From assembly GCA_013215505.1 (NCBI GenBank), contig JABSQZ010000012.1, positions 123,540 to 187,539 on the forward strand: a DNA stretch of 64,000 nt, written 5' to 3'. Origin of the DNA: Oceanospirillaceae bacterium (lineage in GTDB: Bacteria > Pseudomonadota > Gammaproteobacteria > Pseudomonadales > Balneatricaceae). The notes below the pieces were generated by a model that ran no database searches, was not told the origin of the DNA, and saw only the letters and a program-made list of their open reading frames with translations. Made by a program: the position numbers and the translations under genes. Position 1 is the first letter of the stretch, and each line of letters opens with the position of its first letter. Positions 18,082-28,145 of the stretch are shown here, piece by piece.

Positions 18082-19575
18082 TTACTTCATATCAATAGTC
18101 GTGTTAACCCCAGTATCTATATCATCCTCGAACCAGCGCGCTGTGACAGTCTTAGTTTCAGTGTAGAACTTAAAGGCCTGTTTGCCGTAAGCGTGCTGAT
18201 CTCCGTAAAACGACTTGCGCCAGCCGGTGAAAGAAAACATCGGTAGCGGCACAGGGACCGGAACGTTAATACCGACGATGCCGACTTTGATTTCATGCTG
18301 GTATTTACGCGCTGCAGCACCAGAGGCGGTAAAGATCGACGTGCCATTACCGTAGGGGTTTTCATTGATCAGGGCGATCGCTTGTTCCAGTGTTTCTACT
18401 TCCAAAGTGATCAGAACCGGTCCAAAGATTTCCTCTTTGTAAATTGACATATCAGTAGTGACATTGGTGAACATTGTTGGACCAACGAAGTTGCCATGGG
18501 GTAAACCTGGTACTTGCACATCTGATCCATCCAGGATGCAGTTGGCACCCGCCGCTTTGCCCTCGGCAATAAAACCTAGAACACGCTCTTTAGCGGCTGG
18601 GTTGATCTGAGGACCGTAACCCGCTTCGGCATCATCCCAGGCACCCGGGCGTACTTTAGCCAGTGCCTCTTTAATCTCTGGGATCCACTTTTTAGAATCG
18701 CCGACAAACACCGCCACTGAAATGGCCATACAACGCTGACCCGCTGCACCTACAGAGGCACCAGCAATATTGTTGATCACTTGCTTCTTGGCGGCGTCAG
18801 GCATAATCACCATGTGGTTTTTAGCACCGGCAAAAGCTTGTACCCGTTTCATGTGATCGGTACCCGTGCGGTAGATGTACTCACCAACAGCGACTGAGCC
18901 GACAAAAGAAATAGCCGGAGTATCGGGGTGTACTAACAATTGTTGTACCACTTCTTTGCCGCCATGCAGTACTTGTAAAATCCCACTTGGCGCGCCCGCT
19001 TCAATAAACAACTCTGCCAGACGCACAGGTGTCATAGGGTTTTGTTCAGATGGCTTGAGGATAAAAGCGTTGCCACAAGCGATAGCAATAGGGAACATCC
19101 ACAGTGGAATCATTGCCGGGAAGTTAAAAGGTGTTACACCGACACACACGCCCAGAGGCTGAGTAAAACTGTAGCAGTCAATTTTGCGAGCGACATTTTC
19201 CAATGTTTCACCCATAGTAAGAGATGCGACGTTGGCAGCGTGCTCAACCACTTCAATACCGCGCCAGACATCACCCATAGCATCCGGAAAGGTTTTGCCT
19301 GATTCCTGGGACAAAATGGTGGCAATCTCTTCCTGATGCGTTTTTAATAGCGCCTGATAGGCCAGCATCACACGTGCTCTGTCGCCTACCGATTTCTCTT
19401 TCCAGATTTCAAAAGCTTGTTTAGCACCTTCTATCGCCTGAGTAATTTCTTCATCAGTAGCGCAAGGCACTTGAGCAATCACTTCCTGGGTCGCCGGGTT
19501 AGTAACATCTATAAGCTGAGTGCTTTTACTGGTAATGAATTCACCGTTGATTAACAGTGGAACTTGCTTGATCAT
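18082..19575 (-). CDS. mmsA: Methylmalonate-semialdehyde dehydrogenase (CoA-acylating)
   Basis: A 497-residue aldehyde dehydrogenase that converts methylmalonate semialdehyde to propionyl-CoA with CoA and NAD. The MmsA-specific features are visible: [29 protein letters not shown], the catalytic Cys in [21 protein letters not shown], and [20 protein letters not shown]. First gene of the minus-strand valine operon and divergent from the AraC-type regulator at 19752, with 176 bases between. Confidence 0.96.
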   Translation of the reverse strand: MIKQVPLLINGEFITSKSTQLIDVTNPATQEVIAQVPCATDEEITQAIEGAKQAFEIWKEKSVGDRARVMLAYQALLKTHQEEIATILSQESGKTFPDAMGDVWRGIEVVEHAANVASLTMGETLENVARKIDCYSFTQPLGVCVGVTPFNFPAMIPLWMFPIAIACGNAFILKPSEQNPMTPVRLAELFIEAGAPSGILQVLHGGKEVVQQLLVHPDTPAISFVGSVAVGEYIYRTGTDHMKRVQAFAGAKNHMVIMPDAAKKQVINNIAGASVGAAGQRCMAISVAVFVGDSKKWIPEIKEALAKVRPGAWDDAEAGYGPQINPAAKERVLGFIAEGKAAGANCILDGSDVQVPGLPHGNFVGPTMFTNVTTDMSIYKEEIFGPVLITLEVETLEQAIALINENPYGNGTSIFTASGAAARKYQHEIKVGIVGINVPVPVPLPMFSFTGWRKSFYGDQHAYGKQAFKFYTETKTVTARWFEDDIDTGVNTTIDMK

Positions 19576-19751
19576 GATAAGTTTTCCTGTGCTCTGAATT
19601 AAACCCTACCGCTATAGACTTTCAGCAGTTTTGGTCAGTCTTGGTTATTAAGTTAATTTAAGCACATAAAAAGCAGTACAAGGATTGATAATCTTGTGCA
19701 ATTGATGGATTATATTGCGATTACTTCAACCCATTATTATAGGTCTCGTTA

Positions 19752-20657
19752 ATGAGTCAGCCCTCCAACTGGCCTCTTCCATCAGGCAGCTTACGCCTTG
19801 TAGTACCGAGAACTGTCACCAATAAATTGGCGCAGAACCCACTCTGTGGTGACTTGTACCCAAAAGCCTCCGGTTACTACAAGCATGCAAAAAAACATAC
19901 TATGTTGCGCCGGGTACACGATGACAACTTGTTAATTTACTGTGTCGAGGGGGGCGGAAATTGCCAGTTGGAAAACACCAGTTACAGCATCAATGCCGGC
20001 GACTTACTGCTGTTGCCTCGCGGCGTCGCCCACTCCTACCAGGCCAGTGATGACAACCCCTGGACGGTCTATTGGATTCACTTCGGTGGCGATAAAAGCA
20101 GTGATTTCATCGAGTATTTAAATGAGCGACAAGACAACTTCATCATTCGAGTTGGAGTCAATGCCCGCCTAATCGCCAACTTCGAAATACTGCTGGAAAG
20201 CTTACAGTCCAGTATTAACTTTAGCGCCTTTATTCACGCCTCTAATATGTTGCGACAGATACTCACTTATATCGCGCAGTTAAAACCACTGGCCAAAGCG
20301 CAGTTGGTAGCACATCAATTCGACTTAGAGTTGGTACACTCTGTGATGCAATCTAGCTTGCACCAAAAATTGGATTTGCAGACCTTGGCGCAAAGCGTCA
20401 ATTTATCCAAATTCCACTTTATTAAGAAATACAAGGAACTGACCAACAGCACCCCAATCAACTACTTTATTCATTTAAAAATTGAACGCGCCTGTCACCT
20501 CTTAGATATTTCTACCAAGTCAATCAAAGAGATCAGCTATAGCCTGGGCTATGAAGATACTTATTACTTTTCGCGGATTTTTAAGAAAGTCATGGGTATT
20601 TCCCCCCATCAATACCGGCAGATGCGCGACAGTACTTTCCACAGCATTACTGAGTAG
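19752..20657 (+). CDS. mmsR: AraC-family regulator, probable MmsR-type activator
   Basis: A 301-residue protein. It has an N-terminal cupin ligand-binding domain (about 60-130: YCVEGGGNCQLE, AGDLLLLPRGVAHSYQ, WTVYWIHFGG) and a C-terminal double helix-turn-helix (about 205-295: LDLQTLAQSVNLSKFHFIKKYK and SIKEISYSLGYEDTYYFSRIFKKVMGISPHQYR). It is divergently arranged with mmsA, as mmsR is with mmsAB in Pseudomonas. Control of valine catabolism is therefore the likely role; the family call is certain, the specific role is inferred from position. Confidence 0.85.
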   Translation: MSQPSNWPLPSGSLRLVVPRTVTNKLAQNPLCGDLYPKASGYYKHAKKHTMLRRVHDDNLLIYCVEGGGNCQLENTSYSINAGDLLLLPRGVAHSYQASDDNPWTVYWIHFGGDKSSDFIEYLNERQDNFIIRVGVNARLIANFEILLESLQSSINFSAFIHASNMLRQILTYIAQLKPLAKAQLVAHQFDLELVHSVMQSSLHQKLDLQTLAQSVNLSKFHFIKKYKELTNSTPINYFIHLKIERACHLLDISTKSIKEISYSLGYEDTYYFSRIFKKVMGISPHQYRQMRDSTFHSITE

Positions 20658-20693
20658 ATTGTTAAACAGCGCTCCACTATACTGCGGCCCACA

Positions 20694-21218
20694 ATGAGAA
20701 ATGAGAAACCAGCCATGCAATTCCCCGCTATCGACAAAGCTCAGTACGGTAAACGTTTAAAAAACACTTTCTTTGCCATTTGTCTCTACATGCTCATAAT
20801 TGCCTTGGGAGTATCTACTACGCTTATTGCCCTGATCGGATCTGGGGATGGCGATAACTTCTGGTTAAACGTTGCCGGAGTAGTGATTGCGGCACTGGGC
20901 TTAGCTATCATCTACAAATATGTTAAAGGCCACTCCTACCTTAAAGATATTATCTATGTGCGCGGCCTCAAAGCGCAGATGAATCGCATCTACCGCAGAC
21001 AACGCCAGTTAAAAGCGGCAGCCGAACAAGGGGATGTAAAGGCAATGAGCATTTTAGATTTTAGTTACGCAGCTTCTGAGTTTGTCTACAAGCTGGATGA
21101 TAATACCCTGACCTTAGAAGAACTGGCTCAAGCACAACAACAATTGCAGAACTGGGCTGACAGCCATAGTGTGAACAGCTTCCCTGAATATGATCAAGGC
21201 TGGTTAAAGGATTACTAG
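20694..21218 (+). CDS. DUF3087 family membrane protein
   Basis: A 174-residue protein with two membrane segments (about residues 27-48 and 60-80) and a charged C-terminal half: MNRIYRRQRQLKAAAEQGD, LDFSYAASEFVYKLDDNTLT. This pattern is the DUF3087 family of Gammaproteobacteria; function unknown. The start may instead be the ATG at 20715 (MQFPAIDK). It begins 36 bases after the regulator gene and could be read through from it, but no functional link to valine breakdown is known. Confidence 0.8.
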   Translation: MRNEKPAMQFPAIDKAQYGKRLKNTFFAICLYMLIIALGVSTTLIALIGSGDGDNFWLNVAGVVIAALGLAIIYKYVKGHSYLKDIIYVRGLKAQMNRIYRRQRQLKAAAEQGDVKAMSILDFSYAASEFVYKLDDNTLTLEELAQAQQQLQNWADSHSVNSFPEYDQGWLKDY

Positions 21219-21807
21219 ATAATAGACAACCTTTACGACAGTTGAGATTTAAGTCCAACACTTCACGTTATTAAACAATGAGAAGCCTATTTCCTTCTCA
21301 TTTGTTATAACGCATATCAGGAAACGCCTGGACTTGGCACGCTGCAGATATTCCAAAGGCCCTGGTGAAAGGTCTTATGAAAGCCAATCAGCAGCTAAAA
21401 CAGTAGACACTTCATAACTAAGCAGAACAGAGCAGAACAGAGCATCAAACATATTTACCTTGGCTCTAAAAGCATATTTCGGCTATTAGGAAATGTTTCT
21501 AATTCAAGCTAGAACTCACTATTAAGCCTTATCAATTGTCCCGCAATGTTACAATAGCGGCGAGTATGTAACAAATATTTGACAATAATCGATTACTTAA
21601 ATGTACTTTTCAAAGATAAAGATATTTCACTTAGCTCTCCTTTTTGGTAAATAATTAGGCGAATTTAAGAAAGTACCAGCCCATTAATCAAAAGTTGATA
21701 CTTGTAGACATTGGTTTTATTACTGATCTATACCTTTATCCGAAGTCCACTCTGAGTGATTGTTTAATAAAATTCAATGACATAATAAAGCTTCTGAGGG
21801 GCACCCA
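21219..21807. other. Intergenic region
   Basis: About 590 AT-rich bases without a gene. A short direct repeat (AGCAGAACAG twice) lies near 21421. The promoter for the binding-protein gene at 21808 should be here. No terminator or RNA gene is recognised. Confidence 0.4.
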
Positions 21808-22548
21808 ATGAGACATGCCTTAGTTATATTTTTACTTGTTCTGTTTTCACTTCCTGCTTACGCTACACAAACACTGATTTTTTCTACTGGAGAATGGCCA
21901 CCCTATACCTCAGAGAAAGACCCCCAAGCGAGGGTTGCACAGACGATAGTCACAGAGACGTTTAAACTTGCAGACATCGACGTATTGTACAAATACTACC
22001 CCTGGAAAAGGTCGATGAGATTCGCAGAAGAACTTAAAGTTGAAGGTACACTTCCCTGGTCAAAGTCAGCAAAAAGGGAAGAAACCTATTACTACTCCAA
22101 ACAACCTATTATTGTCACTAAAACTGTGTTTTTTCATCTCAAAAGTTTAGAGGTCAGTTGGGATACATTTGAAGATTTGAAAAAATATAGAATTGGCGGA
22201 AATTTAGCATACCTAAGTACCGATGTTCTGCAAAAAAATAATATAGAAGTGGAGCTTGTTCCAAGTGAAGAGCAAAATTTCAAAAAGATAATGGCTGGCA
22301 GAATTGACCTGACTCCTAGTAGTTTATTTGTAGGTTACTATATTATTAATAAATTATTTCCCAGATATAAAGCATCGATGTTCACTAATACCACCAAGCA
22401 AATACTACCCGAAAATGGAGTCTACTTACTGGTACCTAAAGGCCACCCCAGAGGCAAAGAAATAATAGATATATACGATCGAGCTTTTGCTGAGCTGGTC
22501 AATTCTGGTATGTATGAACAAATTATCGATGATTTTATTACTCAATAA
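21808..22548 (+). CDS. Periplasmic solute-binding protein, family 3 type
   Basis: A 246-residue secreted protein: signal peptide 1-20 (cleaved after AYA), then an SBP family-3 fold. It shows STGEWPPYTSEKDP, a YYPWKRSMRFAEE block, and GRIDLTPSSLFVGYYIIN before the second-lobe return. The YPWKRS motif is typical of a marine proteobacterial subgroup found without permease genes, as here. Possible roles are a solitary receptor or sensor input; the ligand cannot be told. GAGGGGC upstream supports the ATG. Monocistronic. Confidence 0.82.
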   Translation: MRHALVIFLLVLFSLPAYATQTLIFSTGEWPPYTSEKDPQARVAQTIVTETFKLADIDVLYKYYPWKRSMRFAEELKVEGTLPWSKSAKREETYYYSKQPIIVTKTVFFHLKSLEVSWDTFEDLKKYRIGGNLAYLSTDVLQKNNIEVELVPSEEQNFKKIMAGRIDLTPSSLFVGYYIINKLFPRYKASMFTNTTKQILPENGVYLLVPKGHPRGKEIIDIYDRAFAELVNSGMYEQIIDDFITQ

Positions 22549-22762
22549 AATAACGGTGCAGGGGTGAGTCAATCTCGGTCATTTCCAGTATTCTTGCGTA
22601 CCGTTTAAGACGTTATACCTGCGCTTCGGATAGTCTTAAAGCACTTATATCTGCTGCTTGTCTGACTATCTAAAGCTCATCGATAATCATTGAGCCGAAT
22701 TCACAATAGCCTTTAGTCCGATGGCTGCTTTTGGACGATACCGACGATTAAAACTTACCCTT

Positions 22763-23246
22763 TCAACGCCAGCAAACCAGCCTGGATAACCTTAGCAGCT
22801 GGAACAAAACGGACATTTTAATAATCTGCTTTGCATTCCAATATTTTGGACAATGTTTTAACACTTTATAGCTTTGCAAAGTTCCTTTTACAATTGAACT
22901 ACCCTGAGGCCAACCTTCGGGTTTAGCCAGCAAGCCTTTTAGAAGGCTTTTTGTCACTAACCAATAACTGACAACATAAGGTAAGTCTATATAGACCAAT
23001 GTATCAGCCACATCTAGTCGTTTATTAAATGACTCCTTTGGACCTAAGCCATCAATAATCCAACTATCAGCCGATAGTATATTTCCATGTTCCCTGTGGT
23101 ACTTCTTTCGACCTAACAGATCACCATTTTTTGTCATAGACAATTTAATCTAATTGATGCAAATGTATTCCTGTCGCTGATGCCCGATTTTTACTCAAAG
23201 TAGACTTACTACTGCCAGGTTTACCAAAAAATGCTATTTTTTTCAT
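22763..23246 (-). pseudogene. Broken FlaR-like P-loop kinase (topology modulation protein family)
   Basis: Reading the minus strand from the ATG at 23246 gives MKKIAFFGKPGSSKSTLSKN, a Walker A loop, then LHQLD followed by an in-frame TAA. Soon after, an extra A in an A-run (IVYDK then the +1 frame NGDLLGRKKYH) shifts the frame. The remainder (SWIIDGLGPKESFNKRLDVADTLVYIDLPY, KPEGWPQGSS, TLQSYKVLKHCPKYW) is clearly FlaR/adenylate-kinase-like up to about 22830, after which similarity fades. At least two disabling lesions make this a pseudogene. An open frame from 23143 to 22763 is its middle portion, not a separate gene. Confidence 0.75.
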
Positions 23247-23289
23247 ACTAGCTCCATTAACTGAGACTTATTCCATGAGGCAGATATAC

Positions 23290-23313
23290 AAAACCCGCCT
23301 CTTGGGCGGGTTT
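23290..23313 (-). terminator. Terminator hairpin downstream of GNAT gene
   Basis: A perfect 9-bp stem AAACCCGCC/GGCGGGTTT (23291-23299 and 23305-23313) with a five-base loop. Because the stem ends in A/T runs it can act in either direction. It lies between the GNAT gene and the FlaR-like pseudogene, both on the minus strand. Confidence 0.75.
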
Positions 23314-23461
23314 GATAAATTATTGACGCATCAAAAATCCACCATTGCTAAGCAATGATGGTAATTATTCTGACTTTTAGTTGCGTAAGATGAGTATTCA
23401 TTTAAGAAATTTGCTGTAGCTGTAATTTAATGTCAACCACTGGTCGGATATAAAACACCGC

Positions 23462-23986
23462 CTAAACACAGAAAATATAATTAAACACATCACGCTTTTC
23501 AGCTGATATCAGTGGTGCCAGATAAAAGTTGTCACTACTTCCTGTGCACTTAAAGCCTGACTTAACTAAAACAGCCTGAGCTGCAATATTTTCCTTATCA
23601 GTGAAGGAAACCACTTCATTGGCTATTTTACTAGAACAGCAATAACATGCAGCCAAAGAGAGCGCTTCTGAGGCAAAGCCATTACCGGTAAACTTCTGGA
23701 TTAGCCCGAAGTGAATCTCAATCACTGGTCCTTTTTTAATCAGTGTGAGCATGCCTATAGGCGACTTTATCTCGTTGAGATAGATAATCCAGACACACTT
23801 ACCATGCAACTCAAAACTTTCAGAGGTTGACAGCTTTGTAAGCATTTTTAGAGTCTGCTCGGTGCTTGTATGCATTCTGCTCGCTTTATATTTGGATGAT
23901 TCTGGATTACCCGTGTACTGAAATAATAGTTCAGCATCGCAGCGAGCAGCGTATCCCAGGCTTAGTTTTTCTGATACGACAATCAT
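23462..23986 (-). CDS. GNAT-family N-acetyltransferase
   Basis: About 174 residues. The fold is recognised by the acceptor-strand region CVWIIYLNEIKSPIGMLTL, the acetyl-CoA loop region HFGLIQKFTGNGFASEALSLA (a divergent QxxGxG/A) and the C-terminal NIAAQAVLVKSGFKCTG. It resembles the RimJ/RimL-type acetyltransferase branch. The ATG at 23986 is preferred over 24031 because AAGGGG lies nine bases before it and the family N-terminus (MIVVSEKLSLGY) starts there. Substrate unknown. Monocistronic, followed by a terminator hairpin. Confidence 0.8.
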   Translation of the reverse strand: MIVVSEKLSLGYAARCDAELLFQYTGNPESSKYKASRMHTSTEQTLKMLTKLSTSESFELHGKCVWIIYLNEIKSPIGMLTLIKKGPVIEIHFGLIQKFTGNGFASEALSLAACYCCSSKIANEVVSFTDKENIAAQAVLVKSGFKCTGSSDNFYLAPLISAEKRDVFNYIFCV

Positions 23987-24031
23987 TTCAATAACCCCTT
24001 CTGTAGGATGAGCCTCCAGGACAGCATACAC

Positions 24032-24553
24032 TGAAAATAGTTATTAAATATTAAAGGTTTGTGAATGGCTAGCTAGCATCATAAGAATGCTGCAGGCTTA
24101 ACAAAACTTCCACTTTTTTCGATATCGAGGATTAGCTGCCCGATCACTTTTGCTTACTAATGGGCTGGCTCATAAAAGCGATGCCAACAACTAAATCGAC
24201 AACAATTTCTGGCATATTTGCAAATATTGTAACTAATTTTCTAACACAGAATCTGGGATAGCGCGGATTTCACCTTACATCTATTTCAGTATAGGTGTCG
24301 GATTATTTAAAATAGGCATTTCCAGGCCAGTGCCCCATTCTCAGTAAATACTCGTCTAGTTCAGTCACTGAACTTTTATCCCCCTGCTGTTACTGCAATT
24401 GGTATGCCCTCTGGGTGCGATGTTTAGCGCTCAACATGCTCTGTACGCCAGAGTCGTTTTAGACTTGATCGCATGCTCCCTGATGGTAAAAGCTTAGAAT
24501 GCTGCACCGGACTCATTTCTTAAAAGCGGCTAAAGCGGTGATTTACCTTTTAT
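24032..24553. other. Intergenic region
   Basis: About 520 bases between the GNAT gene start and the end of the signalling operon. I see no gene, repeat or RNA here. Confidence 0.4.
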
Positions 24554-24581
24554 TAAAAGCCACACTGGAGAATGATGTGGC
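24554..24581 (-). terminator. Terminator after signalling operon
   Basis: On the minus strand GCCACA (24581-24576) pairs with TGTGGC (24564-24559), followed by TTTTAA. It lies four bases after the stop of the GGDEF-EAL gene and closes the five-gene operon. Confidence 0.6.
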
Positions 24582-24584
24582 ACA

Positions 24585-26708
24585 TCATGGTTGCATGTCT
24601 TCTTTTAACAGTTCGGCAAGTTGTACTATCCCTATAGGTTTACTGAAATAGTAACCTTGTAAATATTGGCACTTTTCCTGACAAAGAAATTCTATTTGAG
24701 CCGCAGTTTCGACGCCTTCAGCAATAGTATTCAATCCTAGTGTATGCGCCAGGGCGATGGTTGCTTTAATAATAGATTCGCTCTCTCTACTATGACCAAT
24801 CTGCTGGACAAAACTGAGGTCTATTTTTACAGTATCAATGGGTAGACGACTCAAATAGCTCAACGATGAATAGCCGGTACCAAAGTCATCAATCGCAATA
24901 CTTATCCCTACATCACGAACAGCGCCTAAGATTTCAATTGATGCCTCAGGATCTTCCATTATTGAGCTCTCGGTCAGCTCTATTTGTAAACACTCAGGTT
25001 CGACCTTTAGCTCATTTAAAACGTTTTTAACCTTTTCGCTAAAATCCAGATCTTTTAGCTGTCGTGGAGACACATTGACGGCAACTGAAATTTTAAGGCA
25101 ATTGTCAAAGCCAAATTGGTTTTGCAATTGCTTTATATCAGCACAAGCGGTACGCAAGACCCATTCGCCTATATCGCTAATCAAACCAAATTCTTCTGCC
25201 AGCGGTATAAAAACACTCGGAGGAACCGAACCTCTTTCGCTATGGTTCCAACGCGCCAGTGCCTCAACCCCCGCGATTTCTTTGTTACTGGACCTTACTT
25301 TGATTTGGTATAAAACCGATATTTCTTTATTTTGCAAAGCTTGACGCAGCGCATTGACTAAAAAGGCCTTGTTTAGGTTATGTTCCTGCAATGCAGGGTC
25401 ATAAAAACAATACCGGTTGCGACCTTGTCGTTTAGCCTGATACATGGCGGCGTCTGCAGCTTTGTTCATTTCTTCAGGGTTGCTACCACATTCAGGGTAA
25501 CAGGCAATACCCACACTACATCCGGAAAATATTTCATGACCTTCAAGTTGATGAGGCTTAGCAAAACTGTCTAATAATTTTTGAGCGACGATTGCCGCCT
25601 GATCAGGATGTTTAATATCAATCAGCAATATAGCAAATTCGTCGCCCCCCAATCTGGCAACCAGATCACCTTCTCTGGTACAGGCAAGCAGGCGGTGGGC
25701 AACAGATTTTAGCAATTTGTCGCCGGTATCATGCCCCCAAGTGTCATTGATCTCTTTAAAGTGATCCAGATCCAGAAACAGTGTGGCAATCGGCCGTTTA
25801 TTCCTTTTTGCCTGCTTTAGCAATGCTTTTTGGTAACTGTTGAAAAAGGTGCGATTATTTAAGCCGGTGAGGTGATCAAAATTGGCAAGTTGAACAAGTT
25901 CCCGCTCGTTATTCCGCTCTATTGTGATATCACGAGAGAATATTGCGACCCGGGTGATTTTTTCCAGCGTATCAGTCTCAAGCTGATTATCTTCAATGGT
26001 ATTCAGTATCGGGCATAGATGAACGTCATATATCATATCGCCGTTATCTTCTTCAAATTTAACCAGTCGTCTCGATTCAACTGCTTCACTGATGTAACGT
26101 TTGCGTTCAGCGAGCAATATTTGAGGGGACAAGTCATAAAATGAGCGTCCCACAATGTCTTGCTCTTGTTTTTCTAAATGGAGCATAGCGATTTGATTTA
26201 GTGCTAAAATATTTCCCTCTGTATCTATCAGCATGGCCGAATCCAGCTGCGAATCCAGCAGTGCTTTTATTGTTTCTTCACTGCGTTGCTGTTCATGAAG
26301 CGCCTCTTTAATATCCCTTTTTTGCTGGTCAAAATCGAGCATTATCCGCACTTTACTCAGCAACACTACCGGCTGTATGGGCTTATAAAGGTAATCAACT
26401 GCGCCCGTTTCATAGCCCTGTAAGGCAAAATGTTCCTGTTTACTGATAGCGGTGACAAAAATGATGGGGATATGGGCGCTTGCCTGGTTTTCAAGAATCA
26501 AAGTGGCTGTTTCGAAACCATTCATCTCCGGCATTTGCACATCCATAAGAATTAAAAACAATTCATTATTAATGACTTGCTTCAATGCTTGCAGACCTGA
26601 TGTCGCTTCAACGATATCTAAGTTGAGTGGCTCTAATAAGCGTTTCAGCGCGTGAATATTCTTCGGTTTGTCATCTACTATCAACAGTTTTGGGGAAGAC
26701 TCAGTCAT
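24585..26708 (-). CDS. Response regulator with PAS, GGDEF and EAL domains
   Basis: About 707 residues. A REC domain (about 1-120) shows LLIVDDKPKN and phospho-acceptor Asp in LILMDVQMPEMNG. A PAS domain (about 140-260), a GGDEF domain (about 275-430) with intact LVARLGGDEFAILL, and an EAL domain (about 455-700) with intact VEALARW, IDDFGTGYSSLSYL and TVKIDLSFVQ follow. Both synthesis and breakdown of cyclic-di-GMP are possible by motif. The ATG at 26708 overlaps the CheB stop (ATGACTGA), implying translational coupling. It is the output end of the operon, probably phosphorylated by the hybrid kinase upstream. Confidence 0.93.
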   Translation of the reverse strand: MTESSPKLLIVDDKPKNIHALKRLLEPLNLDIVEATSGLQALKQVINNELFLILMDVQMPEMNGFETATLILENQASAHIPIIFVTAISKQEHFALQGYETGAVDYLYKPIQPVVLLSKVRIMLDFDQQKRDIKEALHEQQRSEETIKALLDSQLDSAMLIDTEGNILALNQIAMLHLEKQEQDIVGRSFYDLSPQILLAERKRYISEAVESRRLVKFEEDNGDMIYDVHLCPILNTIEDNQLETDTLEKITRVAIFSRDITIERNNERELVQLANFDHLTGLNNRTFFNSYQKALLKQAKRNKRPIATLFLDLDHFKEINDTWGHDTGDKLLKSVAHRLLACTREGDLVARLGGDEFAILLIDIKHPDQAAIVAQKLLDSFAKPHQLEGHEIFSGCSVGIACYPECGSNPEEMNKAADAAMYQAKRQGRNRYCFYDPALQEHNLNKAFLVNALRQALQNKEISVLYQIKVRSSNKEIAGVEALARWNHSERGSVPPSVFIPLAEEFGLISDIGEWVLRTACADIKQLQNQFGFDNCLKISVAVNVSPRQLKDLDFSEKVKNVLNELKVEPECLQIELTESSIMEDPEASIEILGAVRDVGISIAIDDFGTGYSSLSYLSRLPIDTVKIDLSFVQQIGHSRESESIIKATIALAHTLGLNTIAEGVETAAQIEFLCQEKCQYLQGYYFSKPIGIVQLAELLKEDMQP

Positions 26709-27288
26709 TGTCTGTATCCTTAACATCGTTTAACTTTGTCAAAAAGCTCGCTATTTCATTCAAGGATAAAATATGATCAATTTTTGTCATGCCAATGGCC
26801 GCCTGTGGCATGCAAGAAACCTCAGCAGTATCAGGGGCCTGTACTATTGTTAAGCCCCCCTGAGCCTTAACTTCTTTCAGTCCTAATGCTCCATCGTTAT
26901 TTGCTCCTGTCAAGATCACCCCAATCAGTTTAGCTTTATATACATCAGCTGCACTTTCGAAAAGCACGTCAATCGATGGAATCGCATAGTTAACCGGTAA
27001 ATCCACACTCAGGCTGAATCTGTGACTCTCTTCTACCAATAGATGATAGCCTCTGGGGGCAATATATACCCTGCCAGCAACAATGAGTTCCCCCGGTGAG
27101 GCCTCCTTGACGTTGAGCTGACATAAGTCGTTTAAGTGGCGATGTAAAAAGTCATCCGCATCGGCCGGCTGATGTTGTACAACCAAGATCGGCAGCTTGA
27201 AATTCTCTGGTAAAACCGACAATATTGCGGTGAGCGCCCCCAATCCACCAGCTGAGGTGCCAATAACTACAGTGTCATATTGTTTCAT
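26701..27288 (-). CDS. CheB-type methylesterase domain protein
   Basis: A 195-residue stand-alone CheB catalytic domain with no receiver domain. The catalytic triad is visible: Ser12 in IGTSAGGLGAL, His39 in VVQHQP, Asp132 in TGANNDGALGL. In chemotaxis CheB removes methyl groups from receptor glutamates. Here it is paired with CheR and a hybrid kinase but with no MCP, so the likely substrate is the kinase or a remote receptor. It starts 23 bases after cheR. Confidence 0.9.
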   Translation of the reverse strand: MKQYDTVVIGTSAGGLGALTAILSVLPENFKLPILVVQHQPADADDFLHRHLNDLCQLNVKEASPGELIVAGRVYIAPRGYHLLVEESHRFSLSVDLPVNYAIPSIDVLFESAADVYKAKLIGVILTGANNDGALGLKEVKAQGGLTIVQAPDTAEVSCMPQAAIGMTKIDHILSLNEIASFLTKLNDVKDTDND

Positions 27289-27311
27289 AGTCGTTCATCA
27301 GATTGCTGCAT

Positions 27312-28145
27312 TTACCACCCTGCCCGTTTGCGATAAATACGATGGGGTTGACTAAAATTATCGAAATCTTCGCGTACCGATGTAAAATCCAGGTTTTCTT
27401 TATCACCTAGCACCAGGAATCCTTGACTAACTAAACTGTCACGACAGAGATCCAATACATGATTCTGCAATGTTTTATCAAAATAAATCAATACATTACG
27501 GCATAAAATCAAATGCATTTGTGCAAACACCTGATCGCAGGTCAAGTTGTGATGGGCAAAAGTGATGTGATCGACCAGTGATTGCTTGAATTTAATTGCC
27601 TCATAGTTAGCATGATAATAATCCGATATTTTGTGTTTACCGCCGGAGCTAAGATAGAGTTCATTACAGTTTTGCAACGATTTAAGCGGGTATATTCCTC
27701 GGCTAGCCTTATCTATCGAAGCATTATTAAAATCTGTGGCGTAGATCTGTGCTCGGTTGAGCAGCCCCTCTTCTTCCAGCAGGATAGCCAGAGTATAAGC
27801 TTCTTCACCGGTGGAGCAGCCTGCATGCCAAATGTTAATGCGAGCATAGGTTTTCAGTTTAGGAAAAATTTGCTGTCGTATGCTGTTGAAGACCACAGGA
27901 TCACGAAACATCTGGGTGACTGAGATTGATAAATCATTAAGTAAAGATTCAAAAAAACTTTCGTCATGGAATATTTTCGGGATCATCTCTGAAATATGCT
28001 GACAATCCGAAAGACCCATGTGGTGACGGATACGCCGTTTAATTGAAGCACGGGAATAATGACGAAAATCATAACCGTATCGCCGCCAAATTGCTTCAAG
28101 CAGGCAATCTATCTCATCATTTTCGATGTTTTTCTTATTTTTCAT
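27312..28145 (-). CDS. CheR-type methyltransferase
   Basis: A 277-residue SAM-dependent protein-glutamate methyltransferase. It has an N-terminal CheR domain (YGYDFRHYSRASIKRRIRHHM) and a catalytic domain with the SAM loop IWHAGCSTGEEAYTLAILL, ATDFN, and ILCRNVLIYFDK (the CRNVLIYF signature). Its ATG overlaps the end of the hybrid kinase gene by 11 bases. With the following CheB it forms a reversible methylation pair in an operon that lacks chemoreceptors. Confidence 0.93.
   Translation of the reverse strand: MKNKKNIENDEIDCLLEAIWRRYGYDFRHYSRASIKRRIRHHMGLSDCQHISEMIPKIFHDESFFESLLNDLSISVTQMFRDPVVFNSIRQQIFPKLKTYARINIWHAGCSTGEEAYTLAILLEEEGLLNRAQIYATDFNNASIDKASRGIYPLKSLQNCNELYLSSGGKHKISDYYHANYEAIKFKQSLVDHITFAHHNLTCDQVFAQMHLILCRNVLIYFDKTLQNHVLDLCRDSLVSQGFLVLGDKENLDFTSVREDFDNFSQPHRIYRKRAGW

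Noticed and set aside
22763..23143. Free-standing 126-codon gene
   Set aside because: It lacks the P-loop N-terminus, which is found upstream in another frame with a stop; it is the middle of a pseudogene.
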